A stretch of DNA of 64,000 nt from Flavobacteriales bacterium UBA7612 (GTDB taxonomy: Bacteria; Bacteroidota; Bacteroidia; Flavobacteriales; Weeksellaceae), in NCBI GenBank assembly GCA_002484335.1, contig DLJQ01000018.1, positions 177,063-241,062 on the forward strand. Reading direction: 5' to 3'. Position numbers and translations under genes: made by a program. Position 1 is the first letter of the stretch. The number at the start of each line of letters is the position of its first letter. The notes under the pieces were generated by a model. The model searched no databases. It saw nothing but the letters and a program-made list of their open reading frames with translations, and had not been told where the DNA came from. Below, piece by piece: positions 7,492 to 16,785 of this stretch.

Positions 7492-9485
7492 TAGTTGTTT
7501 ATCATAGTTAAAAATTCATCTTCTGTAAGTACAATTACAGTTCCTAAGTCTTCAGCTTTTTTTAATTTACTACCAGCTTTTTCTCCAGCTATTAAATAAT
7601 TAAGGTTTTTAGAAACAGCTGAGATATTTTTTCCTCCATGATCTTCCACCATTTTCTGAGCTTCTGTTCTTGTAAATTTAGTTAAACTACCTGTAAATAA
7701 GAATGTTTTTCCTTCTAATGAATCTGATAAAGGCTTTGCATCTTCACTTATTTCAAAATTTAATCCATAATCACGTAATCGCTGAATCATAGCTTGATGC
7801 TGCTCTATTTTAAAATATTCTTGTAAGGAAATAGCTATTTTTTCACCAACATCAGTCACAGCAACTAATTCTTCTGTTGTAGCATTCATTAAATTATCTA
7901 TTGTCTGAAAATGTTTAACTAATTTTTTAGCGACAGTTTCACCAACATGACGAATCCCAATCGCATAAAGTACTTTTTCAAAAGGTTGTTTTTTTGAATT
8001 TTCAACAGAGTTAATGATATTTTGGGCTGATTTTTCTGCCATTCTTTCTAATGGTAATATATCTTCTTTATGTAAAGTATAAAAATCAGCTACATTGTTT
8101 ACTAATCCTGCTTTGTGTAGTAACACAGCTGTTTCTCCACCAATACTTTCTATATCCATTGCTTTACGAGATACAAAATGTTCTAGTTTACCAATAATTT
8201 GTGGTTCACATCCATTTTCATTGGGGCAGTAATGTTGTGCTTCACCTTCTTTTCGAATTAATTCTGTACCACAAGAAGGACAATTTTTTATGAATTCGAT
8301 TTCTTTTGTTTCAGGTTGACGAACATCAGTATTTACACCGACAATTTTAGGAATAATTTCTCCACCTTTTTCTACATAAACAATATCACCGATACGAATA
8401 TCTAGTTTCTTGATTATATCTTCGTTGTGTACTGAAGCTCTTTTTACAATTGTACCAGCTAATGAAACAGGTTCAAGGTTAGCAACAGGAGTTATTGCTC
8501 CAGTTCGACCAACTTGATAATCAATACTCAATAATTCTGTTTCTGCAGCTTCTGCTTTAAACTTGTATGCCATAGCCCAACGAGGAGATTTTGCTGTAAA
8601 TCCTAACTCATCTTGTTGAGAAAATGAGTTAACTTTTATTACAATTCCATCTGTCTCATAAGGTAAATTTTTACGTTCTGTATCCCAATAGTCCACAAAT
8701 GCTAATACTTCTTCTAAAGAGCTACATAATTTTGATGTATGAGGAATTTTAAAGCCTAATTCATTAGCAGCTTGTAGCATTTCCCATTGTGTAGCATAAG
8801 GCAAATTATTTCCAACAAAATAGTAAGGAAAACATTGTAAACCACGTTTAGCAACTTCACTGTTATCTTGTAATTTAAGAGAACCAGATGCCGTATTCCT
8901 AGGGTTTGCATAAAGATCTAATCCATTATTTGCACGTTCTTCATTTATAGATGCGAATGTGTTTAATGGAATCGTTATTTCACCTCTCATATAGAAACGT
9001 TCAGGAAAATTTCCTTTTAGTTTCAGAGGAACAGATTGTATGGTACGAATATTATTTGTAATTTCATCTCCTTGTGTTCCATCACCACGAGTTACAGCTT
9101 GTGTAAGTTCACCATTTTCATATAAAATAGAAATAGAAGCTCCATCGTATTTTAATTCACAAACAAATTCTATTTTTTCTCCAAGAGATTTTTCAATTCT
9201 TTTTTCCCAATCTTTTAAATCTTCAATAGAATAAGAATTATCTAAAGAATACATTCTAAATTCGTGTACAATGGTAGGGAATTTTTTTGTAATCATTCCA
9301 CCAACACGTTGAGTAGGAGAGTTGATATCAAAAAAATCAGGGTTTTCATCTTCTAAACGTTTTAGTTCTTTTAATTTCAAATCAAATTCAAAATCTGAAA
9401 CAGTAGGATTATCTAGTACATAATAGTTATAATTATGCTGATTAAGTTCTTCTCTTAAGTTTAAAATTTTATTTTGAATATCCAT
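7491..9485 (-). CDS. ligA: NAD-dependent DNA ligase
   Basis: Seals nicks during replication and repair using NAD+. The 664 residues show the complete LigA order: Ia domain with YYVLDNPTVSDFEFD, adenylation domain with the active-site lysine in ELKYDG (about K112), OB fold, four-cysteine zinc finger (CPSCG ... CPNENGCEP), helix-hairpin-helix repeats (ESIGGETAVLLHKAGL, AIGIRHVGETVAKKL) and a C-terminal BRCT domain (LEGKTFLFTGSLTKFTRTEA). Normal length and intact. A -7 element lies 19 bases upstream and a small membrane gene is coupled downstream. Confidence 0.97.
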   Translation of the reverse strand: MDIQNKILNLREELNQHNYNYYVLDNPTVSDFEFDLKLKELKRLEDENPDFFDINSPTQRVGGMITKKFPTIVHEFRMYSLDNSYSIEDLKDWEKRIEKSLGEKIEFVCELKYDGASISILYENGELTQAVTRGDGTQGDEITNNIRTIQSVPLKLKGNFPERFYMRGEITIPLNTFASINEERANNGLDLYANPRNTASGSLKLQDNSEVAKRGLQCFPYYFVGNNLPYATQWEMLQAANELGFKIPHTSKLCSSLEEVLAFVDYWDTERKNLPYETDGIVIKVNSFSQQDELGFTAKSPRWAMAYKFKAEAAETELLSIDYQVGRTGAITPVANLEPVSLAGTIVKRASVHNEDIIKKLDIRIGDIVYVEKGGEIIPKIVGVNTDVRQPETKEIEFIKNCPSCGTELIRKEGEAQHYCPNENGCEPQIIGKLEHFVSRKAMDIESIGGETAVLLHKAGLVNNVADFYTLHKEDILPLERMAEKSAQNIINSVENSKKQPFEKVLYAIGIRHVGETVAKKLVKHFQTIDNLMNATTEELVAVTDVGEKIAISLQEYFKIEQHQAMIQRLRDYGLNFEISEDAKPLSDSLEGKTFLFTGSLTKFTRTEAQKMVEDHGGKNISAVSKNLNYLIAGEKAGSKLKKAEDLGTVIVLTEDEFLTMINN

Positions 9486-9504
9486 AAATTTCTTTGTTAC
9501 TGAA

Positions 9505-9512
9505 CAAAGATA
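9505..9512 (-). promoter_or_regulatory. putative ligA promoter, -7 element TATCTTTG
   Basis: TATCTTTG on the minus strand (CAAAGATA on plus), 19 bases upstream of the ligA ATG, implying a leader of about 13 bases. Confidence 0.55.
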
Positions 9513-9606
9513 TACACTAGAATTTATTCGTACAATTTTTAAAAGTCTACGATTTTAATTATATTTATGATTACTTAAAATTCAATCATATATAAAAACA
9601 TAAATT

Positions 9607-9861
9607 ATGAATAATTTACTTGACGCTATTGATACAAAGTCAAAAAAGTTCGAAAATACAGTTTCTATAGTTACTACAGGAGCTGCAGCAGGTATAGCAA
9701 TTTCTAAAGCAATACGAAAAAATGAAAAAATAGGAGCTGCTTTGGGAGTTGGAGTTGGATTATTAATCTATACAATGTTTGGTGCTGAAAATGAATTAAA
9801 AAAAGAAAATAAAAAATTAGAAAAAAAGCTACATCGTTTAGAAAATAATCATGAATTATGA
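9607..9861 (+). CDS. small membrane protein with glycine-rich segment and coiled coil
   Basis: An 84-residue protein with two small hydrophobic, glycine/alanine-rich segments (about residues 21-37, TTGAAAGIAISKAI, and 43-58, GAALGVGVGLLIYTMF) joined by a short charged turn, which looks like a glycine-zipper hairpin, then a Lys/Glu-rich coiled coil (ENELKKENKKLEKKLHRLE). YtxH-like and phage-shock-like small proteins look similar, but I cannot assign a family. It sits alone between ligA (divergent) and ffh; ffh has its own promoter. Confidence 0.65.
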   Translation: MNNLLDAIDTKSKKFENTVSIVTTGAAAGIAISKAIRKNEKIGAALGVGVGLLIYTMFGAENELKKENKKLEKKLHRLENNHEL

Positions 9862-9899
9862 TGTATTACTCAATAATACAAATACCGAGTTTTCTTATT

Positions 9900-9932
9900 T
9901 TGTAATAATTACATATAAATTATTTATATTTG
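9900..9932 (+). promoter_or_regulatory. putative ffh promoter (TTG ... TATATTTG)
   Basis: TTG at 9900-9902, 22 bases of spacer, then TATATTTG at 9925-9932. This fits the Flavobacterium pattern TTG-N17-23-TAnnTTTG. The ATG is 20 bases further on. Confidence 0.6.
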
Positions 9933-9952
9933 CGATATAAAATTTACTTAAA

Positions 9953-11314
9953 ATGTTCCAAAATCTTCAGGATAAATTAGATAAAGCTTTACATACATTA
10001 AAAGGAAAAGGACAAATTACAGAAATTAACGTTGCTGAAACTGTAAAAGAGGTGCGTAGAGCACTTGTTGATGCCGATGTTAGTTTTAAAGTTGCAAAAG
10101 ATTTTACAAATACTGTAAAAGAAAAAGCACTTGGTGAAAATGTAATTACGTCTTTGAATCCTGGACAATTAATGGTAAAAATTGTTCATGATGAATTAGC
10201 AAAATTAATGGGAGGTGAGGCTACCGAATTAAAAATAGAAGCTAATCCTACAATTATATTAGTTGCTGGTTTACAAGGTTCTGGTAAAACAACGTTCTCT
10301 GGTAAATTGGCAAGTTTCTTAAAAACTAAAAAGAATAAAAAAGTATTATTAGTTGCTGGTGATGTTTATCGTCCTGCAGCCATCAATCAATTACAAGTTC
10401 TTGGAGAACAAATTGGTGTTGATGTATATGCTGATTTAGAAAATAAAAATCCTGTAACAATTGCACAAGCTGCAATTGCACAAGCTAAACAAAATGGTAA
10501 TAATGTAATTATTGTCGATACTGCTGGTCGTTTAGCAATTGATGAACAAATGATGGAAGAAATTCGTCAAGTACATCAAACAATAAACCCTACAGAGACT
10601 TTATTTGTTGTAGATTCTATGACAGGTCAAGATGCTGTAAACACAGCAAAAGCTTTTAATGATGTATTAGATTATAATGGAGTTGTATTAACGAAATTAG
10701 ACGGTGATACACGTGGTGGAGCTGCTTTAACAATACGTACTGTTGTAGATAAACCAATTAAGTTTATTTCTACTGGAGAGAAAATGGAAGCCTTAGATGT
10801 TTTCTATCCAGAGCGTATGGCTGATCGTATTTTAGGAATGGGAGACGTTGTATCTTTAGTAGAACGTGCACAAGAACAATTTGACGAAGAAGAAGCTAAA
10901 CGTTTACAAAAGAAAATTGCAAAAAATAATTTTGACTTTGAAGATTTCTTAAAACAAATACAACAAATCAAACGTATGGGAAATATGAAAGATTTAGTTG
11001 GAATGTTACCAGGTGCTGGTAAAGCTTTAAAAGATGTTGATATTAATGACAATGCTTTTAAAGGTGTTGAAGCAATTATTCATTCAATGACAATTAAAGA
11101 ACGTCAGAATCCAAAACTTATAGATAATTCTCGTAAAAAAAGAATTGCTGCTGGATCTGGAACATCTTTACAAGAAGTGAATCAATTATTAAAACAATTT
11201 TCTGAAATGGGAAAAATGATGAAGTTCATGAATTCTGCTGGTGGTAAAAAGATGATGGAAACAATGTCTAAAAATATGCCTGCTGGTGGTTTCCCTGGAA
11301 TGCCAAAGATGTAA
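9953..11314 (+). CDS. ffh: signal recognition particle protein Ffh/SRP54
   Basis: The GTPase subunit of SRP, which targets membrane proteins to the Sec translocon together with SRP RNA and FtsY. The 453 residues run from an N-terminal helical bundle (1-90), through a G domain with P-loop GLQGSGKTT (about 106-114), DTAGRLAID and TKLDGDTRGG, to a methionine-rich M domain (QIKRMGNMKDLVGMLPGAG onward, ending with many Met residues). Complete and typical. It has its own promoter and a strong terminator; SRP RNA is not in this window. Confidence 0.97.
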   Translation: MFQNLQDKLDKALHTLKGKGQITEINVAETVKEVRRALVDADVSFKVAKDFTNTVKEKALGENVITSLNPGQLMVKIVHDELAKLMGGEATELKIEANPTIILVAGLQGSGKTTFSGKLASFLKTKKNKKVLLVAGDVYRPAAINQLQVLGEQIGVDVYADLENKNPVTIAQAAIAQAKQNGNNVIIVDTAGRLAIDEQMMEEIRQVHQTINPTETLFVVDSMTGQDAVNTAKAFNDVLDYNGVVLTKLDGDTRGGAALTIRTVVDKPIKFISTGEKMEALDVFYPERMADRILGMGDVVSLVERAQEQFDEEEAKRLQKKIAKNNFDFEDFLKQIQQIKRMGNMKDLVGMLPGAGKALKDVDINDNAFKGVEAIIHSMTIKERQNPKLIDNSRKKRIAAGSGTSLQEVNQLLKQFSEMGKMMKFMNSAGGKKMMETMSKNMPAGGFPGMPKM

Positions 11315-11342
11315 TTATATATTATTAATTAAATTATATTTT

Positions 11343-11376
11343 AAAGACTTAATGAAAATCATTAAGTCTTTTTTGT
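11343..11376 (+). terminator. intrinsic terminator after ffh
   Basis: AAAGACTTAATG and CATTAAGTCTTT arms with a 5-base loop, followed by a T-rich stretch. Confidence 0.85.
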
Positions 11377-11416
11377 TTTGAGTATAATCTTATTAATAGA
11401 GGATTATTTATTTTCT

Positions 11417-11491
11417 TATTTAACATAATAAATCTTATTAATATAATATTTCTTTGAAATATTATTATTATAATATATATTATGTTAAATA
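11417..11491. repeat. nested AT-rich inverted repeat
   Basis: Perfect 14-bp arms TATTTAACATAATA (11417-11430) and TATTATGTTAAATA (11478-11491), enclosing a second smaller inverted pair around AATATTTC/GAAATATT (about 11446-11465). It lies between the 3' ends of ffh and the lipoprotein gene, where it could terminate the latter. Pure AT content makes chance structure possible. Confidence 0.4.
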
Positions 11492-11534
11492 GATGTTTTT
11501 TTATTAATACATCTAATAACTTCTCCAATTTTCA

Positions 11535-12704
11535 TTAAAATATATTTTTAATTTCTCTTTTCAATTTTAGTTTTAGGTCTTGTCCACAATCAAAAATCAT
11601 TTGTTCGTTTGAAGGAAATGGAATAACTCTATTATCTAACATTTTTAAATAATCTTTATCTAGAGCTCTTTTATCACCAGTATAATTTCCAACGTAGTTT
11701 GAAAACACAAAATTACTTGACAATTCCTTAGAAATTACTTGTTCATCTTTATTATTATTGATTAAATAATATCTTGCTAAAATTATAGCTTCTTTAACTC
11801 TATATATTTCTTCAAATTTACTTTTCACGGTTATATATTTATCAACCATTATAACTTTACCATTCTCATCTTTTACTTTTTCTCCATTTTTAATTAATTC
11901 TGTTTGTCCATCAACAATTTCTTTTTCAAATTTATGTACTTCTACTTTTTCCTTTTCTGGAGAAACAAATACTCTTTCAAAACTTAGTTGAATTGTATAA
12001 TCATATGCATAATTAGGATTCCTTGTATAAAATTCAGCCCACTGCTTATCTAATCCATAAGAATTAAAATTTAATAAATCTCTTTCGAGCATTATAGGGA
12101 TAACGACATTTGTATTGTTTGATAATTGAACAAAAACCTTATATGTTCCTTGCTCTTTAGCAACATTTATTAAATTACGAGTATCCTTATAATTAGGGTA
12201 AATTGATTCTAATTTTTTGAATCTATAATATGCATCTTGACCACCATTTTTATCATTCAAGGCAAGAAAAGATTGTCCTTCATTATATAAAAAATCAGCA
12301 TATTTTTCTTGAATTTCTTTAAATGCAAGAGAATAATCTTTTAAATTAAAATTAATTCTTTTCCCATTTATAGATTTTCCATCTATACCTACAATACATT
12401 TTTGACGATCTTGTAAGTTATTAATAAGAATATAGGCCTCCTCATATTTAGAAGGATTGCTTAAATTCTGTATTTCTTTTAAACGTGCTTCATCAGCTTT
12501 TTGAGCTTTACTATATGAATCATATATAAGAGGTAAAAATTTAATTCCATTTTTTTCCGTAGGACTTTTTATGTATTTATTATAAGATAAAGTAAATGCA
12601 TTATGAAAATCTCCTGAAACTAAAGATGAGTTTGCATCTTTATAAGTACTACAATTCGTTAAAATAAAAAATATGAATGGCAGAAAGTAAAATTTTAATT
12701 TCAT
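11535..12704 (-). CDS. predicted lipoprotein, unknown function
   Basis: A 389-residue protein with a lipoprotein signal peptide (MKLKFYFLPFIFFILTNCST, lipidated Cys about 18), so it should be anchored in the cell envelope. The N-terminal half is helical with repeats that look like tetratricopeptide helices (SLVSGDFHNAFTLSYNKY, FLYNEGQSFLALNDKNGGQD, FKKLESIYPNYKDTRNLI). The C-terminal half is beta-rich (YKVFVQLSNNTNVVIPIML; YDYTIQLSFERVFVSPEKEK). I do not recognise the family. It stands alone, transcribed towards ffh. Confidence 0.75.
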   Translation of the reverse strand: MKLKFYFLPFIFFILTNCSTYKDANSSLVSGDFHNAFTLSYNKYIKSPTEKNGIKFLPLIYDSYSKAQKADEARLKEIQNLSNPSKYEEAYILINNLQDRQKCIVGIDGKSINGKRINFNLKDYSLAFKEIQEKYADFLYNEGQSFLALNDKNGGQDAYYRFKKLESIYPNYKDTRNLINVAKEQGTYKVFVQLSNNTNVVIPIMLERDLLNFNSYGLDKQWAEFYTRNPNYAYDYTIQLSFERVFVSPEKEKVEVHKFEKEIVDGQTELIKNGEKVKDENGKVIMVDKYITVKSKFEEIYRVKEAIILARYYLINNNKDEQVISKELSSNFVFSNYVGNYTGDKRALDKDYLKMLDNRVIPFPSNEQMIFDCGQDLKLKLKREIKNIF

Positions 12705-12824
12705 TTAAGTTAAATAAATTTAATTGTTTTATTCAAATTGATTCTAAATATATAATATTATTATCAAATTATGTAAATGAATAACACATATAATTTACGA
12801 AATTTGTTATAGAAAAATAACGAT

Positions 12825-15221
12825 ATGAATGATACTATAAATATTCCCATTTTAAATTTAGATTCAGAAGAACAAAATTTAAAGCTAGATAAATTTTTAT
12901 CTGAATTAGATTTGTTGGATAGTTATTCCATTCATCCAAATGAGATTTCTATTACAGCAAAAAAACTTCCTAAAGCTTCTTTAAAAGTTTATGAATTTTT
13001 AAAACAAAATAATTTTAAAATAAATTCTATAGAAAAATCATATCCTGTACTTAACATGACATGTGCTTCTTGTGCAAGTAGTTCTCAAGCAAACCTTAAA
13101 AGACAATATGGTGTTGTGAATGCTGATGTTAATTATGGTAATGGTATTGGAAAAATAGAGTTTATTCCTTCATTAACTAATCCAGAAAAGTTAAAAAATT
13201 CTCTTATTTCTGTTGGTTATGATTTGGTAATTGATGAATCAAAAAATCAAGATGCTGAATTAGAAGAATTGAAAGATAATCATTTAAAGCTCCTAAAAAG
13301 AAATGTAATTTATTCACTTATTTTTGGTATCCCACTTTTTATTATAGGAATGTTCTTTATGGATATGCCTTATGCAAATTATATTATGTGGGCTTTGTCC
13401 ACTCCTATTCTATTTCTATTTGGTCAGCAATTTTATATCGGAGCGTGGAAACAATTAAAAAATAAGTCAGCTAATATGGATACACTTGTTGCTCTTAGCA
13501 CGAGTGTTGCCTATTTATTTAGTGTGTTTAATACTTTATTTCCATCTTATTGGTATAGCAAAGGGTTACATCCACATCCTTATTTTGAGGCTGCAGGATT
13601 AATTATTGTTTTTATTTTGATTGGAAAATTAATGGAAGAGAATGCTAAAGGAAATACTTCCGAAGCTATAAAGAAATTAATTGGATTACAACCAAAAACT
13701 GTTCAAATTATATCTGAAGGTAAACAAAAAGAAATTGCAATAGAAAATGTAAATATTGGAGATATTATATTGGCAAAAGCAGGAGAAAAAATAGCTGTAG
13801 ATGGAATTATTGTAGATGGAAATTCATTTGTAAACGAAAGTTCTTTGACTGGTGAACCTATTCCTATTGAGAAAAAAATAGATTCTAAAGTTTTCTCTGG
13901 AACTGTTAATCAAAACTCTCCTATTCAATATAAAGCATTAAAAGTTGGAAATGAGACATTACTAGCTCAAATCATACAATCCGTTAAAAATGCACAAGGA
14001 AGTAAAGCTCCAGTACAAAAATTGGTCGATAAGATTGCAGGAGTATTCGTACCAACTGTAATTATAATTGCTTTACTAACTTTTATAACTTGGATTGTAC
14101 TTGGTCAAGAAAATTCTTTTACAATGGCACTATTATCTATGATAACAGTTCTTGTTATAGCTTGTCCTTGTGCTTTAGGTTTAGCGACACCTACAGCTAT
14201 TATGGTTGGTATGGGTAAAGGTGCTGAACAAGGAATTTTAATTAAAAATGCAGAAAGTTTAGAATTAGCAAAAAAAATAAATACAATTATTCTTGATAAA
14301 ACAGGTACAATAACTGAGGGAAAACCAAAAGTACAAGAGATTGTTTGGTTTGATGAAAACCCATCTATCAATATACTTTATACAATAGAAAAAAATACGA
14401 CGCATCCACTCGCAAATGCTATTGCAGATTATTTAGGAGAATATGATATTTTACCTGAATTAAAAATTGAAGAAATAGCAGGAAAAGGTTTGAAATGTAG
14501 TTATTTAAATAATGAATATTATATTGGTAAAATTAATTGGTTAGATGAATTAAATATTCCTAAATCTAAAGAATTTGATGAATCAGTAACTAATTTTTTA
14601 AATGAAAATTATACCATTTCTTTTTTTGCAAGTAATGATAAAATTATAGGTTTAATTGGTATCTCTGATGAATTAAAAAGTAACTCAATAGAAGCTATTC
14701 AAACTTTACACGAGCATAATATAGAAGTTTACATGGTTACAGGAGATAATGAATCTTCTGCAAAAGCAATTGGTGAAAAAGTAAAAATAGATAAAATAGT
14801 TGCTAATGCTTTACCAACTGATAAAATGAATATTATTAAAGATTTACAACAGCAAGGTAAAATTGTTGCTATGGTTGGTGATGGAATTAATGATAGTGCA
14901 GCCTTAGCACAAGCAGATGTTTCTATTGCAATGGGGAATGGTTCAGATATTGCAATTGATGTAGCTCAAATTACACTAATTGGTGGAGATTTAATAAAAG
15001 TAAATAAAGCAATCAATTTATCTACACAGACAGTAAAAACAATTCATCAAAATTTATTCTGGGCATTTATTTACAATGTTATTGGAATACCAATTGCAGC
15101 GGGTATCCTCTATCCTATTAATGGCTTTTTGTTAAATCCTATGTTAGCTGGTGCAGCAATGGCTTTAAGTAGTGTAAGTGTTGTTACTAATAGCTTGTTT
15201 TTAAAATATAAAAAGATTTAA
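12825..15221 (+). CDS. copA: copper-translocating P1B-type ATPase
   Basis: Pumps Cu(I) out of the cytoplasm using ATP. 798 residues: an N-terminal region of about 70 residues that resembles a metal-binding (HMA) fold but has no CxxC, then a true HMA domain with MTCASC (Cys 80 and 83), eight membrane helices, the A-domain loop SSLTGEPIPI, the transmembrane metal site CPCALGLATP (about 447-449), the phosphorylated Asp in DKTGTITEG (about D491), HPLANAI and GDGINDSAALAQADVSIAMG. CPC plus HPLA mark it as Cu/Ag-type. No metal regulator is adjacent; another HMA protein sits at 32.8 kb. Confidence 0.95.
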   Translation: MNDTINIPILNLDSEEQNLKLDKFLSELDLLDSYSIHPNEISITAKKLPKASLKVYEFLKQNNFKINSIEKSYPVLNMTCASCASSSQANLKRQYGVVNADVNYGNGIGKIEFIPSLTNPEKLKNSLISVGYDLVIDESKNQDAELEELKDNHLKLLKRNVIYSLIFGIPLFIIGMFFMDMPYANYIMWALSTPILFLFGQQFYIGAWKQLKNKSANMDTLVALSTSVAYLFSVFNTLFPSYWYSKGLHPHPYFEAAGLIIVFILIGKLMEENAKGNTSEAIKKLIGLQPKTVQIISEGKQKEIAIENVNIGDIILAKAGEKIAVDGIIVDGNSFVNESSLTGEPIPIEKKIDSKVFSGTVNQNSPIQYKALKVGNETLLAQIIQSVKNAQGSKAPVQKLVDKIAGVFVPTVIIIALLTFITWIVLGQENSFTMALLSMITVLVIACPCALGLATPTAIMVGMGKGAEQGILIKNAESLELAKKINTIILDKTGTITEGKPKVQEIVWFDENPSINILYTIEKNTTHPLANAIADYLGEYDILPELKIEEIAGKGLKCSYLNNEYYIGKINWLDELNIPKSKEFDESVTNFLNENYTISFFASNDKIIGLIGISDELKSNSIEAIQTLHEHNIEVYMVTGDNESSAKAIGEKVKIDKIVANALPTDKMNIIKDLQQQGKIVAMVGDGINDSAALAQADVSIAMGNGSDIAIDVAQITLIGGDLIKVNKAINLSTQTVKTIHQNLFWAFIYNVIGIPIAAGILYPINGFLLNPMLAGAAMALSSVSVVTNSLFLKYKKI

Positions 15222-15241
15222 TTAGAAAACTATTTAATACA

Positions 15242-15271
15242 AAAAATGCCACTCAATTGAGTGGCATTTAA
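15242..15271. terminator. bidirectional terminator between copA and rimO
   Basis: Perfect palindrome around AATGCCACTCAATTGAGTGG with A/T runs on both sides, between convergent genes. Confidence 0.85.
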
Positions 15272-15289
15272 TTTTTTATAATAATTTAA

Positions 15290-16594
15290 TTAATCTATTA
15301 CTTTAGCAATTAAATCAAATTCATATGCTTCTGTAATCTCTACATTTACAAAATCACCAATAGGTAAATAAGTATCAATTGCAGAAATTAAAACTTCATT
15401 ATCAACATCAGGAGAATCATGCTCAGTACGACCTATAAAATTATCTCCTTCTTTTCTATCAATCATTACTTTAAATTGTTTACCAATTTTTTCTTGATTC
15501 AAATCGTAAGAAATCTGAGATTGAATTTCCATAATCTCTTCTACTCGTCTTTGCTTTACTTCTTCAGGAACATCATCTTCTAAATTGTAAGCATGTGTAT
15601 TTTCTTCATGAGAATATGTAAAACATCCTAAACGATCAAATTTTTGTTCTTGTACCCAAGCTTTCATTTCTTGGAAATCTTCCTCAGTTTCACCAGGATA
15701 ACCACAAATTAGCGTTGTACGAATAGTCATATTAGGAACTTTCTCTCTAAACTGAGCTAATAAAGCATCTGTTTTTTCGTGAGTAGTACCACGACGCATT
15801 GATTTTAAAATTTTAGATGAAATATGTTGTAAAGGAATATCAATGTAATTACAAACCTTTGGTTCTTCTCTAATTACGTCTAATACATCTTCTGGAAAAC
15901 CAGAAGGAAAAGCATAATGTAAACGAATCCACTCTATACCTTCAACTTTTACTAACTCTTTTAATAAAGAAGCTAATTCACGTTTTTTATATAAATCTAA
16001 ACCATAATAGGTTAAATCTTGTGCAATTAAAATTAATTCTTTTGTCCCATTTTTGGCTAAGTTAGTTGCTTCTTTAACTAATTCTTCAATAGGACGAGAA
16101 ATATTCCCTCCTCTCATTAATGGAATAGCACAAAAAGAACATGGTCTATCACATCCTTCAGCTATTTTTAAATAAGCATAATGGCGTGGTGTTGTTGTTA
16201 AACGTTCTCCAACTAACTCATGTTTATAATCAGCACCCAATGCTTTTAATAATAAAGGTAGTTCTCTTGTACCAAAGTATTGATCAACATCAGGAATTTG
16301 TTCTATTAAATCTGGTTTATAGCGTTCCGATAAACATCCAGTAACAAATACTTTTTCCACTAAACCATCTTCTTTACGTTGAACATAATCTAATATAGTA
16401 TCTATACTTTCTTCTTTTGCATTATCAATGAAACCACAAGTATTAATCACAACAATATCTCCTGATTGTTCATGTACAACATCTTTACCATTAGCTTTCA
16501 GTTGACCCATTAACACTTCAGAATCATATACGTTTTTAGAACAACCTAATGTAATAACATTAATTTTCTTTTTTCCTACCGATTTAGTACGCAT
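15290..16594 (-). CDS. rimO: ribosomal protein S12 methylthiotransferase
   Basis: Radical-SAM enzyme that adds a methylthio group to an Asp of ribosomal protein S12. 434 residues: the N-terminal UPF0004 domain holds the auxiliary [4Fe-4S] cysteines (Cys 18 in TLGCSK, Cys 53 in NTCGF, Cys 87 in TGCLSERY). The radical-SAM motif is CDRPCSFC (148, 152, 155) and a C-terminal TRAM domain follows. SFCAIPLMRGG and the overall length favour RimO over MiaB. A -7 element lies upstream on the minus strand. Confidence 0.93.
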   Translation of the reverse strand: MRTKSVGKKKINVITLGCSKNVYDSEVLMGQLKANGKDVVHEQSGDIVVINTCGFIDNAKEESIDTILDYVQRKEDGLVEKVFVTGCLSERYKPDLIEQIPDVDQYFGTRELPLLLKALGADYKHELVGERLTTTPRHYAYLKIAEGCDRPCSFCAIPLMRGGNISRPIEELVKEATNLAKNGTKELILIAQDLTYYGLDLYKKRELASLLKELVKVEGIEWIRLHYAFPSGFPEDVLDVIREEPKVCNYIDIPLQHISSKILKSMRRGTTHEKTDALLAQFREKVPNMTIRTTLICGYPGETEEDFQEMKAWVQEQKFDRLGCFTYSHEENTHAYNLEDDVPEEVKQRRVEEIMEIQSQISYDLNQEKIGKQFKVMIDRKEGDNFIGRTEHDSPDVDNEVLISAIDTYLPIGDFVNVEITEAYEFDLIAKVID

Positions 16595-16612
16595 TCCTTT
16601 AATTTAAGTTTG

Positions 16613-16620
16613 CAAAATTA
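16613..16620 (-). promoter_or_regulatory. putative rimO promoter, -7 element TAATTTTG
   Basis: TAATTTTG on the minus strand (CAAAATTA on plus), 18 bases upstream of the rimO ATG. Confidence 0.5.
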
Positions 16621-16785
16621 CAAAATATCTGAGAGATATAATCTATTGTATTGTTTGGATTCATTATAAATAACTACTGTCTAACTTTACTAGATGAAAT
16701 AACTTTTTATTTAAAATTATTCTAAATAAAATTGGACAAATGAATCTTTTTGTTAATATTTGTACTTTATTTAGACTTAATAAAA

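Noticed and set aside
16661..16785. A Fur box upstream of the heme operon
   Set aside because: Iron control is expected, but no convincing palindrome of the GATAATGATTATC type could be seen.
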